Source: Cyprinodon diabolis
Taxonomy: Eukaryota; Chordata; Actinopteri; Cyprinodontiformes; Cyprinodontidae
Assembly (NCBI GenBank): GCA_030533445.1
Contig: CM060065.1
Location: 28,069,974-28,133,973 of the forward strand
Direction of reading: 5' to 3'
Length of the DNA: 64,000 bases
Positions 22,997 to 36,000 of the stretch are shown in pieces. The notes under the pieces are model-generated. The model did no database searches. It was not told the origin of the DNA and saw only the letters and a program-made list of their open reading frames with translations. A program made the position numbers and the translations under genes. Every line of letters begins with the position of its first letter. The first letter of the stretch is position 1.

Positions 22997-24066
22997 GAAT
23001 CTTCAACCATCCTAAAGCATCACCTTATCCAGTGTGTCACGGCATTCTAAATTATTAACGCTCGTTCTAAAAGGAGCCCATACATTTTACAAACTAAGCG
23101 TTATGTTACCCATTCACAGGCAGTAAAGAATTAACTGTATCATTAAAAAAAAATGTTGGCACTTTCTAACCAGGTATTTGTTGTTTTGCTTCTTTTGGCA
23201 TCCACACAAATCAGGCTGAAATTTGCCATGGATTTATTTTAATTTCAAGTAACCAACGTCACGGGCGTCTGCATCCTGCAGCTGTAGCAGCCCAAAAATT
23301 TGTGTTTTGGCTGGTGGTGGTGGGGTGTCTTAAAAAAGGAAAAGAAAATGTGAGTATGGAAAGAATTATTGCATGTTACTGCTTGGTGTCTTTGTTGTTG
23401 CAACGAACAACAACCCTGTAGGGGGCGCCTAGGTATACAATTTAGAGAAGTGCAACTGTTTTTCATTCAGGCATTTTGCATCACAGCACACATTTCACTA
23501 AAAGATAGAGATTCAACTCACACATCCTCTGTTAAGGCTACCATTGTTTACTTTAGATGCAGCAAAAAATGCATGATGAATTTATAAGAAACACAGTAAA
23601 TCTCAGTCAGCATCAGTGGGATGTTTTCATTTTTCTTTTAGCTAATGTCTCAAGGTCTGCCATCACTGTGGCTTTAACCTTTATGGCCAATCTAATTATA
23701 CTGGCCCACCCTGAGGTGTTGTAAGGACAAAGGCGCCAATACACTGTTAACCCCATACCCTGTCTGTTTCATCTGGAAGACCAGTGAAAGAAAAAAACAA
23801 TCCTTCTCCTATAAAAACATGATGGCTGCAAAGGTTTGCTCGTATTAGTGTGAGAAGAGAGTAGGAACAGTGAGAATATTGCACATCATCATTATCTTTA
23901 AAGTAGAGAGCAGAGTTTCCAGAGCTGAGCCTCTACAGACGAGGACTGTTAGACATCGGTTGAGCGTACAGTGGCAGATTGAGACGTCTTGGTGGTTTGG
24001 TTTCACCACTGTGTCTGTCCAACAGGCTCTGGGGTGGTCTCTCTCCTTCTTGTTCCATGTTGGGGT

Positions 24067-27000
24067 TTACGGGTGCTTTGTTCTCTCTAGCTTCATTAAG
24101 GGCTCTGCTGTGTCTGAGTCACTGTGATGCTTTCTCTCACGAGGAAGCTCCACTTTACTGCACCTCGTCCATGACGGGGAGCGCATGTAGCCACCCCTGG
24201 GCAGCACAGGCTGGTGGGAACCTGGGGACCAGAGACAACACTGGTTAAAACAGATGGATATTTTCTTTGTTTTCGCTGATTCTTTAAGGATAAAAACAGA
24301 GAAATGACGATTATCTGGTATAATTTACAGAACCTATACTGGAGAAAGTTTAAGTGTTACGTTTATCGTTTTAATTACACTTGCAATTATCTGAGGAGCT
24401 CAACACAGGATGAAACCAAATCTTTATAGCATACTGTACATTAAAACTTGCTCTTCCATACAAAATAACCTTCATGAAATAAATGCTTCATAGCATTTAT
24501 TGTTATTTACTGACTATATATAGAGCATACCTGTGAAATGGAGGCACACTTATGGTATTAAACTTGCATTTATTATGTGTAATCAAATTAAAATCCAGTC
24601 AAAACCACAAAACTCTGGAAGACCTCTGAGGTTTATTTAGAGAAAATTACTAAGTTGATGTAAGTTAAGAAAATTACTGAAGTTTTATCATGTAAAAACT
24701 CATGTATTAGGCTGCTGAAAGCCTGCTGTCTCTCCCATCTAAACAACCTCTGCTTAAAAAACACCTTTTCAAGTTGAAAGACTCCAAAAATTATTTATAT
24801 TCAGTCATTCACACTGATGGTGCAGCCATATTGTGTCAAATACAATAACAAGTGCTTTTTACAGTTTGGTGGAGGGTTATCCAGCAGATTGTTTAAGTCC
24901 CCCCCCATCGAACTTTATGAAGCAAAGACAATAATATATGAAATCTGGTAAAGAGAAACACAAACAGATTTGTAACTGTGGAAGGTGAGTCTACACTTTA
25001 ATAACTCCAGGAGACTACCAACAGTAAAACACACTTTTTCAGGTTCAAAACCCCCCATTTTTTTATCCTGTTTCATTTTTCTTCACATTTTTGCATCTAG
25101 GACAAAACAATAAAATTAAAACAAAAACATTAACAAAGCAAGGGCACATCATATCTGACTTTTTCTTCAGATAAAGTCAAAGAAAATAATTTCACTCATT
25201 AAGCAATTAAAAAGTTGTAAATGCACAACCTGAAAGACACCAAGACTGGTCAGACATGGAGCTGAGTTTAAAGTTTTACTATCATTTTAAGCCACTTGGT
25301 GGTGATATCAACCCTTGGTAGATGACATCAAATCATCTACAAATGAGTAAAAGGGAGCTCATTCTCACAGCACACATTAGATTAATGCTTGGCTTTTTCT
25401 TTCCTGCTGCTCTGGTTTTATATCTCCTCAGAAACACATAGTTTCCATCCATGAATTAAAGACAGAGAGGCGATGAAAAAGGAGCAGAGCTGCTGGATTA
25501 AGACAAATATTGATCTCAGATGATTGATTGCCTCTCTGTTGGACTTTAATGAGATATCAACCTCTTCTGAAGCAGGAAGGACTCCGCAGTTGCGTGTGCC
25601 ATGGAAGTAACCTCCTTGGTGTATTAATGTTACTAAATAAATATCTGCAGTTTGTGTAACGTGAATGTTGCCTGTGTAATGCTCACATTATAATTTTGCA
25701 TGCTTTACATTCTATGTTTGCGTCTCTTTTAGCACTGGGGTTGCAGGAAAGATGTAAAGACAATTGGAAAATATTTCTGCATTACAATGGTAAAGATGAT
25801 TTCCTTTTTGCCCCTTGTTCTCTTGCCAGGCACCAAGCTGTCTATGTCGCAACAGTGCTATAAATATATTCTTCTCTGATTGTTAGTCAATTTGAATCAC
25901 TTTGTGTTCCAGTTTTCCAACACTTTGTAAGGTACAGCTTGAAAGTTAGTATTTCTATGATTGTGGTTCAGCATATTGTGTTGCAGAACAGTAAACTATA
26001 CATCACAATAAGCTGTAACATTAATTCAGTGTTTGTAAAAATTGACATGTGTGCATGTGTGTGTTTTTCCTGAGTTAACGATCGAACAAAACAAACTAAC
26101 ATAATATTTCTTTTCTGTCTGCAGTTGTGTTCTTGCACAGCCCAAATAAAGCTAAAAACTAGGGCAACTAAGACAAGCATTTAATGATCTTTGAGGTCAT
26201 TAAAGGCTTAGAACAGTGGTAAAGGCAGTTAGTTTGAACTGGAATCTGACCTTTTCTACAATCGGTGGTGCTATTATAAACAGACTTGTGCTCCCAAAGG
26301 AGGAGCAAAGCCGAAAGACTGAAGAGAGAAAGTAGCTCTTAACTTTAGGTTTGAAGGATACAATTTTTGTCTGCATTTTAAATGGTAGTATCAATGCACC
26401 TGTTTTATGATGATTTAGCTGTTTGGAAAAAAAATATAGCAAGCATACAGTTCATAATCAAAGGAATTTATTGGATTATAGCTTCTCTTCATTGGCTCCC
26501 ACTTAAATCTGTCATACATCTGTAATAGTTCCCAACAGAGTCCTTCCCTCCCTGCAGGCATACTAATGGCTGTTGGATTTTTTTAAGTAGAACAGGAGGC
26601 AGGTCTTCTAGTCAAAATAGTGTTAATGTCTCAGCGGTCCTCTGTTCAGCTGTTTTCCTCACAGATGAAGATACTAAAAGATCATACTGCCTTCGTAACC
26701 ACAGTGTACTCTATTATTTTCTTCAATAAAAAACTTGTTAACTGTGCTTTTTTTTTCTTTATGTCCTCTGAAACTCAATTTATTGAAGCAGATAGATTTG
26801 TTGATTCTATTCAATGTTCGTTTCTGCTAATAGTGGGTTGTTTTTCTCCAATGTCACGCGTACTTGCCCCATATAAATGAATGCTGCAAAGTCACAGATC
26901 TGGTGTAACTGTCTATGTTTCCCTAGACAGATAATTTTTCTGACCAGTTTACAAAATGTGCAGTTGGAAAATTAAATAAAAAACTTAATGAGGATGCAGC

Positions 27001-30000
27001 TGCACTTTCATTGAATCCAAATGTGAATATCTTATTGGATTGTACTCCTATTATTAGATCAATTTGGACTAAATTGGATTCTGTGAAACTGCATAACTGT
27101 AAATTACAAGCCCCAGCTAACCAGGGCTAAAGCGACAGTTAAAAAGGTCCGAGTGTGGTCTGAGGGTGCCTTGGAGAAACTCCCAAACTGTTTTGAATGC
27201 TCTGACTGGAATATCTTCAAGGCTGCAGCAACCTATGACAACAAAATAAATATAGATGTTTATGCCATGACTGTGTCAGCCTACATCAACAAATGTATTG
27301 AGGACGTCAGGATCACAAAGAACGTCACTATCCGAGCAAAGCAATGACCCTGGATAAATGGAGAGGTTCGGAAAACTCTAAAAGCACGGAACTCATCCTT
27401 CAAGTATGGTGATAAAGAGGCACTAAGAACAGTGCGTGCCAATTTAAACCGTGCCATCAGATCAGCAAAGCAGAACCAAAGCCAGAAAATCCACGATCTT
27501 TTCCACAACGCCAGCAACACCAGCAGGATGTGGCAAGGCATACACCTCGCTGGACTGATCCATAGTGCCAGAATGCTTCAAGTCTGCCACCATCCTTCCG
27601 GTTCCAAAGAAATCTCAGGTCAACTCACTCAATGACTACCAGCCTGTCACACTGACTCCCATCATGATGAAGTCCTTCGAAAGGCTGGTTAAAGAACACA
27701 TCATCTCCAGTCTCCCCCCAACATTAGACCCATTCCAGTTCGCCTACTGACGGAACCACTCCACTGAGGACACCATGTCCTCTGCTCTTCACCTCAGCCT
27801 GGTACACCTGGAGGAGTAGAACCACCCACATGTGGATGCTGTTTCTGGACTTCAGCTCAGCTTTCAACACCAGCATCTGATAAGAAAACTGGAACAGCTG
27901 GGCTTCAATACACCCCTCTGTAATTTGGCTGTTAGACTTTCTCACAAACAGACCTCAATCAGTCCAGCTCAGACAGAACACCTCTAATGTCATCAGTCTA
28001 AGCACAGACTCCCCTCAGGGCTGCATCCTGACCCCCTGCTGTTAGCCCTAATGACACATGACTGCACCCCCAGGTTCACCACCAATCATATTGTGAAGTT
28101 TACAGACGACACCACGGTGGTGGGCCTCATGAGAGACGACAACAACCTGGACAACAGAGAGGAGGTGGAGCAGCTGGTGGACTGGTGCAAAGATAACAGC
28201 CTGATCCTGAAGGTGGAGAAAACGAAGGAGATCATTGTTGACTTCAGGAGAAATTTGCCTAACCATGCTCCACTGCTCATCAACAGCTCAGCTGTAGAGA
28301 TGGTCTGCAGCACCAAATTCCTGGGGGTGCACATCACAGACACCCCCACCTGGACAGTAAACACCACCCCACTGGTCAAAAAGGCACAAAAGTGATTTGG
28401 TTTTTGAAAATGCCGCAACCCAGCACCGAATCGAGAAGGACGACCACACAGAAAGCCGGAAAGGCATACCAAGGACCAATCACAGCTGCTTTTTGTCTGC
28501 GCACTTCCGCTTGAGTACTGCGTGTGTTTGCGATCATCCAACGTGTAGTCAGGGTTTTTTTTAGGTGTGCGACGACGGTTGCAGAGCCTCTGCGCAGGGG
28601 GCGTGGTCAGGCACAGAGACGAATTTGAGGGTTGTAACGTTATAAATGACCCCTCACACCCCCAACATGGACTGTTCTCCCTGCTGCCCTCTGGGAAGAG
28701 ACTACGAAGTATCTGATGCAGGTCCAGCAGATTCCATAACAGTTTCTTCAAATGCCATTAGACTGATGAATGTTAAATAAAACGGGGGAAAAAGCTGAAT
28801 GTAGGAAAAATTTTAAATCATATCTAAGTGTAATGTTTACATTTGATCACTGCACTTTGAGAAATGGAAATGTCTTGAGAGCTGTACAAAAAGAAATTTC
28901 GTTTTGTATACAATCTGTGTATTCAAAAGGACAATAAAGTTTGTCTAAGTCTAAGTGTAAGTAAATTGCACCTAATCAAAGTAGCTTTTAGATTACAAAT
29001 AAATCAATTCAAATAAAAAAGCTTAGATACTTCTCAGTGGAAACACACAATGACAGGGCCAGGAACCTGCTGCTGAATGGTTTTTCTAAATGCAGCCACA
29101 CTTTCTCATTAAATAGTCTGAAAATTGATTACTCAATTGATTTTTACTGAGTCATTTGATCACTGCAAATATAACACATGTATTGACTAAAAAGCAATTA
29201 TCCACTCTAAAAAAGCTCTTATTTGAATGATGTTTTTTAATCAGCAAAAGCTGAACAGTTGCAAATTGACTGCTATGTCATCAGTTACATTCATGCTGCT
29301 GCTGAAGTGACAAAGCTCTGCCTGTGGTCGGTTGTGTGTGTGAGCCTAAACTTCATGGTTCATGAAGCTTATTTGAGGATAAAACAAAGGGCAAACCAAT
29401 GGGACATCATTGTCATTCTTTTGTTGAAAGTCTGTAGAATTGAAAAACCCTTTAAATTATTGTCTGTTTTTTATTTTTTCCCGACTGAGCATTCTTTGCA
29501 ATATGTCAAAATTTACATAATATAAAATCTGTTACTCTTCAAAAGGAAGTGACTGTGACAAAACAAAGTAAAGGAAAAAATTCAGACAGCACAGTGTTTA
29601 ACTATAAGAAGAGAATGTGCAAAAAATAAATTTCTTTGCATTCTGGTTGTGTTTAAATGGCTTGAGAAGGAACAGGCTTTGTTTCCAGAGGGGAAAATCA
29701 ATTATTTAGGAGCCTCCGTTTAGCTTGAACTCAGTAACCCATCTTTAGCTCCTCCTCCCTTTAACCGTTGTCTCAACCCTGACATGTCCTCAGTGTTTTC
29801 CCACCTGATTCATAGTTTAGATTGAAAAACACAATTCAGAAAATTTGAATCCACCAAAAATATATTATTTTACGTGTTAAAACATTGGTCTAATTTAGAG
29901 TGATATTTGAATGTTACATTTTAAACACATAGACTGACTCTTTGATAGTTTCTTCCATACAGTGCATTGACTATTTCATTAAAACCGATGTTTAATTAAG

Positions 30001-33000
30001 CTTGTTTTATTTTTAAGGCCTCCTAAGGCTTTACTATTATTTGACTTCTTGACAGAATTAATCCTGCATATCACTGCATTTCAGTTTTAAATTTTTGTAG
30101 CTCTATTAAAATATATATGAAGACTGCTTCCTTAAGGACAGCCAATGCTATTGAGCTTCACATCATAAAAAAAACAGTAGAAATATAAAACTGTGAATAA
30201 TGTAATAATAAATCAGGTTACTGTGTTGCACTAGATGACACATCTTATGACAGTTATCCATTTGCCAGCCTCATCTATTTTTTTTTTTTGTCCAAATAAA
30301 TAATAACAGTCTAATTTGATTTGTTGTTTGTCATCTTCATTCCAATAAAATGATTAATTCTGCCATATATGTTAATAAAGAAACACAGCTGTTGTTGCTG
30401 TGAGAGTCAGAATAATGCCAAAGGTTACATAGGGTTACTAGGTCATTTCTATTTGCTAAATGCCAGAATAATGATATGGTTTATTTCAACAACTTTTCTA
30501 AAATTACATTAGTTAAGGTCAAAGAATATATACACTAGTATTGCAATAATTTACCAAAATCATAAATCTCAGATAATGATGTTATAACCTGTACGCTTTT
30601 GATTGTTTACAGTATGCCTTTGCATTTTATTCTAGTTGTTTTTTCCTGTTTACCCTCTGTTGCCCCCTTGTGTCAGCTCCCTTCTAGATGCTTCCATCCA
30701 CACCTGTTCCTGGTCTGCTGATAAGCCCAGTCTTTGTTCGGCCATTTATACTCCTCTTCAGTCATTGTTAGCTGGTTCCTCGTTATTTCTTTGATCCTCA
30801 TGTGTATCTTCCCTGAAGTCTTTTGGTTTTCTTTATTTCGATATTTTCGGATTTTTGGCTCAGTTGCCACCTTTTGGATTATTAAAATTTGCAAGAAACC
30901 ACTACAGTGTCTGCATTTGGGTCCTCTTCAAACCTCCACATAACCTGACATGGCTAGGTAGAGGCACACCTGTGGATGTAATTTAAGACCACACTTGAAA
31001 CACTATGCTATTCTGTGTGGCATCATGGGAAAATCAAAAGGAACCAGCCAAGATACACTATATTGCCAAAAGTATTTGCTCACCTGCCTTGACTCACATA
31101 TGAGCTTAAGTGACATCCCGTTCCTAATCCATAGGGTTCAATATGACGTCGGTCCACCCTTTGCAGCTAGAACAGCTTCAACTCTTCTGGGAAGGCTGTC
31201 CACAAGGTTTAGGAGTGTGTTTATGGGAATTTTTGACCATTCTTCCAGAAGCGCATTTGTGAGGTCGCACACTGATGTTGGACGAGAAGGCCTGGCTCTC
31301 AGTCTCCGCTCTAATTCATCCCAAAGGTGTTCTATCGGGTTGAGGTCAGGACTCTGTGCAGGCCAGTCAAGTTCATCCACACCAGACTCTGTCATCCATG
31401 TCTTTATGGACCTTGCTTTGTGCACTGGTGCACAGTCATGTTGGAAGAGGAAGGGGCCAGCTCCAAACTGTTCCCACAAAGTTGGGAGCATGGAATTGTC
31501 CAAAATGTCTTGGTATGCTGAAGCATTCAGAGTTCCTTTCACTGGAACTAAGGGGCCAAGCCCAGCTCCTGAAAAACAACCCCACACCATAATCCCCCCT
31601 CCACCAAACTTTACACTTGGCACAATGCAGTCAGACAAGTACCGTTCTCCTGGCAACCGCCAAACCCAGACCCGTCCATCAGATTGCCAGATGGAGAAGC
31701 GCGATTCGTCACTCCAGAGAACGCGTCTCCACTGCTCTAGAGTCCAGTGGCGGCGTGCTTTACACCACCGCATCCGACGCTTTGCATTGCACTTGGTTAT
31801 GTATGGCTTGGATGCAGCTGCTCGACCATGGAAACCCATTCCATGAAGCTCTCTGCGCACTGTTCTTGAGCTAATCTGAAGGCCACATGAAGTTTGGAGG
31901 TCTGTAGTGATTGACTCTGCAGAAAGTTGGCGACCTCTTCGCACTATGCGCTTCAGCATCCGCTGACCCCGCTCCGTCAGTTTACGTGGCCTACCACTTC
32001 GTGGCTGAGTTGCTGTCGTTCCCAAACACTTCCATTTTCTTATAATACAGCTGACAGTTGACTGTGGAATATTTAGGAGCGAGGAAATTTCACGACTGGA
32101 TTTGTTGCACAGGTGGCATCCTATCACAGTTCCACGCTGGAATTCACTGAGCTCCTGAGAGCGACCCATTCTTTCACAAATGTTTGTAAAAACAGTCTGC
32201 ATGCCTAGGTGCTTGAATTTATACACCTGTGGCCATGGAAGTGATTGGAACACCTGATTCCAATAATTTGGATGGGTGAGCAAATACTTTTGGCAATATA
32301 GTGTATCAGAGAGCATTGTGGACGGCAACAAGTCTGATTCATCTTTAATACAATTTACAGATGTTAAAAAAAGCCACTTTCATCAGTTCAAGCAATTACA
32401 CTAAGTCTTAACACTAGGAAAATGTCCCATATAATATTTTTCAGAAAATTAAGGTTGCATGTTTATTAGACCCAGAAAATCAAAAAAAAAGAAAAAAAAA
32501 AAGATTTGGCTAAGGAGATTCAGGCTGACGTTAAAAACAATACTGTTAACCTATGGAGACACAATACATGATCTGATAAGACAAAAGCTGAAGTGCATTG
32601 GCATACTGATGGGGGAAATAAATAAATTATGCTGAAAAGAATATATCAACTGCTAAGTTGCATGATGTCAGCTTCATGTTGTAAGTATTGTTTTCTGCAG
32701 GAGATACCGGGTGCACTTTATAAAATAGGTGCATCGTGAGGAAAATACATATTTTGGAAGCCCTGAAGCAGTAGTCCAAGACACCAGTGAGGAAGTTAAA
32801 GCTTGAAAGTTTTATCTTCCAAAAGAACCATGACCCAAAGCATACCTCCAGATTAGCAGTGAATCAATTTTAGGACCGTATAGTGTGTGTATTGAAGTGA
32901 CCATCACAGAGCTCTGATCTCAGTCTCTAAGGACATTTGTGGGCAGAGCTGGAAAGTACAGTGGCCTAAAAACCTGTCTCTGTAAATACAAATCGGCCTG

Positions 33001-36000
33001 AGGTATGATCCACAATCCCTGAAACTACTTAAAACCCAACCCAGAGTTTATTCCAAAAATACTAAACATATGTGTACAAACATCTAAATTTGAATACAGG
33101 AGTTGATTGAAAAAAACTAATTTAAAGCATTTGGCAAATATAAATAATGTTTCTTCACATAACTGTGTTAAAAAAGAGACATTTTATCTGAGCGTTTATT
33201 AGACTGTAGAAGTAACAAGTTGATGTCTCATTATACGTTTAATAACTTGCTTCATACCATCATTTTGTATTTGGACTGTTTTTGTAATCATAATCATAAT
33301 TTATTATTAGGAAAATAAATCATTTATACATGTCTTGCCATGGTATTTCATTTGTGTTCACCTTTGTTGTCTTAGGCGCCATCAATTCAAACTGTAAATT
33401 TCATTCAGCATGATAACAGATATTTTCAATAAAAAAGGATATACTTGCTCCCTACAGTTGAACTAAGGTCTTTTTCCTCCCTGTTTTAAGTTGGAAATGT
33501 TTGGTTATCTTTTTTGCTAAAAGATAAATTGTTATTTGGGAGAAGGTGCTGAATTTCATTATTTGCTCAACAGTGCTGAGTAGAAATGAAAAAAAAAAAG
33601 AAGAAGCATGACTAAACGTTTCATGCATCTACACACGTGTTACTGTAGGTGATTTTTAGTTGAGTGACTTCAGCTGTTACTTTGACTTACTAAAAAATCT
33701 GAAAAATGAATGATGTTGGTCCATGAAGGGTGTAGTTAACGTAAACGTGTGTTAGATTTTGGTTCACAGCTCGTTTCTATTCCTTTATTCAAGTAATTCA
33801 ATAGATACTTTAACATATATTCCAGCACTTTTGTTAGCAACGTATGCTTTATTACAAATTCCCTAAGTTTTGTGGAAATATGTCCTTGCATTTCAAATGG
33901 CAACATTATGCTCAACGAAAAAAGAACAAAAAAACTTAAACAAAATCGTTTCACAAAGCTTCAGCAATAAACCAAAAGAGGAACAAGGGAGAAGATGAAA
34001 TTCTTGAAGATGAAGGTGATAATGCTGGTCAAGAAAAAGGTGATAGTGAGAGAGACACAGGAGACTGGATTTACCTCAGTATGTGCTGAAGAATCACTGC
34101 TTCCCAATTTCAGGGCCAAATCTGAGACTGCAGCTTGAACTTTGTGCAGATGTATGTATATATACATTCTGATTCATATTAATACGAAAAGCAAGCTTGA
34201 TTTTTCTAATGTTGAAGATTAATTGCTAGTTCTTTCAGAAAATCATGCCATACCTAAAAAAGGCTACTCCACATTATTTCTCATCGCCTTGACTTTACCA
34301 CAGAGATGTGTGCTTGGTCCATTTAGAAGAGCATCCCTTACAAACTCACCACTTTTTGAATGCCTCAAGTACCAAGTAGCTGGTTAGGTGGATGTTAAGC
34401 CTCAATATACCAAATGTATCAATTTTAGAATAAAATTCAACAATGGCAAATATTATAATAAATTTAGGTTTAACGTCTTTGTGCCAATATTTTATAGAAC
34501 CAGTTTCACAGCTGTTTGAGTAGGAAGCCTTTGTGGTTATATCTGCTTTGAAATTTAAGTAAAGACATTCAGTCAGATTAGATTAGATAGTATGGACTTA
34601 GACTAGAGCTAGCTTAGTTCACACCTCAACTGGAGTTAAATTTTAATAAATTTAACTCCATAATAATAATAATAAGAATAATAATAAATTCTTATACTTT
34701 GAATAAAAGTTGTTGTGTCCTAATACACAGTCACATGGGTGTGTGTTCACAGAGCAACACATGACAGTTTGAAAGGTATTTGATTAAATATTAAAAAAAA
34801 AAACATTACAGAGACGTTTTGTAAGTTTTTACTGATATCTTTAAAATAGTCTTTTTATTGGAGCCTCATCATTTGATGAGCAGACTGACACATCAGTAGT
34901 TCAGCACCGATGGATCTATAAGCCTGTAGCCTTTTTTCGCTGAATATACTTCGGATTGGAAGTTCCCGCACTGTTCGGCAGATATGATGTTAATTGTGTC
35001 CATGTTAAATCGGTCCAACGCACTAAACGATTGAATGGATTTTTTTTTTTAAAACAGTATCCTGTCTGGCAAGGTGGCAATAAGAATAATTGTCTTGATG
35101 TCAAAAAGAGCCCAACAGATTTTACTTTCACAAGTGGAGCAGTACGGCTATTGCCATAGTGTCCCTCTTGATTTATGCATATACTAAATAGCTTTATTAT
35201 AATTATGCAGGGAGTTTTACAGATTATTTGGACACTGCAATATACGTAGAACAGGAAAGGAAAAACAGAAAAAAGGAGAAAAGATGAAAGAAAGAGAAGA
35301 TAAAAGGGATTTTCAGTCTGCTTTATCACCTGCAAAGTTGTAAAAAGAACAGCACAACACACGTGTTACAAGACATACAATAAAGTAACACCTAGATACT
35401 ATCGCTGAAATATAAGTAGTATTATGTAATCTGACATGTATTCTGTGTTTCCTGAAGATAAAAATATGGGCTTTTTGTGTGGAAGTGAATCTCTAAGTAC
35501 CTGGAACCAAGCACCTGAAGTTGTTTGTGAGAGTGCACTTTGGCAATTGAATGGATTGTGTGGATACTCGGAAGTGACCGGCATCCAGTTCAACTCAGAC
35601 ACCAATGACAACTCCATGTAAAGTTTAAAAAAAAAGAACAATAAATTAAAACCAGACTGAACAGTGCTCCATTATATACATATCCAAACCCTGCTTTAAA
35701 CGTCTTCTCTACTGTCTTTCCTGTCTGTTTGCTTTATTCCCTGGTCTTTATGATATTTTAGTTTTTACAACATTCCTGAACAATCATCCGAGAGCTTCAG
35801 AGAATATCTGTATTTAGTAATTGAACTGGTAGACTTATTGATCAATTGGATGACTTATAAAAAGGCTTTGAATACACTTGATTTTTAAGGAGATTTTGAA
35901 TAATGATGGATAAACAAAAATCTATTTCATATTTTTTAGATTTTTAACAGCAAAGAAAACCTGATGTATCACTTTCCTGTGTCATCATCATCATCATCAT

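Larger units (their letters stand above)
30945..33150 (+). mobile_element. decayed Tc1-like element, host of an intact Tc1 insertion
   Basis: The left piece (30945-31055) carries CACACCTGTGGATGTAATTT and CATCATGGGAAAATCAAAAG, the start of a known type of fish Tc1 transposase. After 32305 it resumes with AGCATTGTGGACGGCAACAA and continues to about 33130 through GACCATCACAGAGCTCTGAT and TTGTGGGCAGAGCTGGAAA. Many stops and indels are present. The two halves are separated by the younger element at 31056-32303. Confidence 0.65.

Noticed and set aside
28086..28751. Minus-strand frame of 221 codons
   Set aside because: Antisense to the LINE reverse transcriptase and spans its disrupted part.
30995..31874. 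Plus-strand frame of 283 codons
   Set aside because: Antisense shadow of the second Tc1 transposase.
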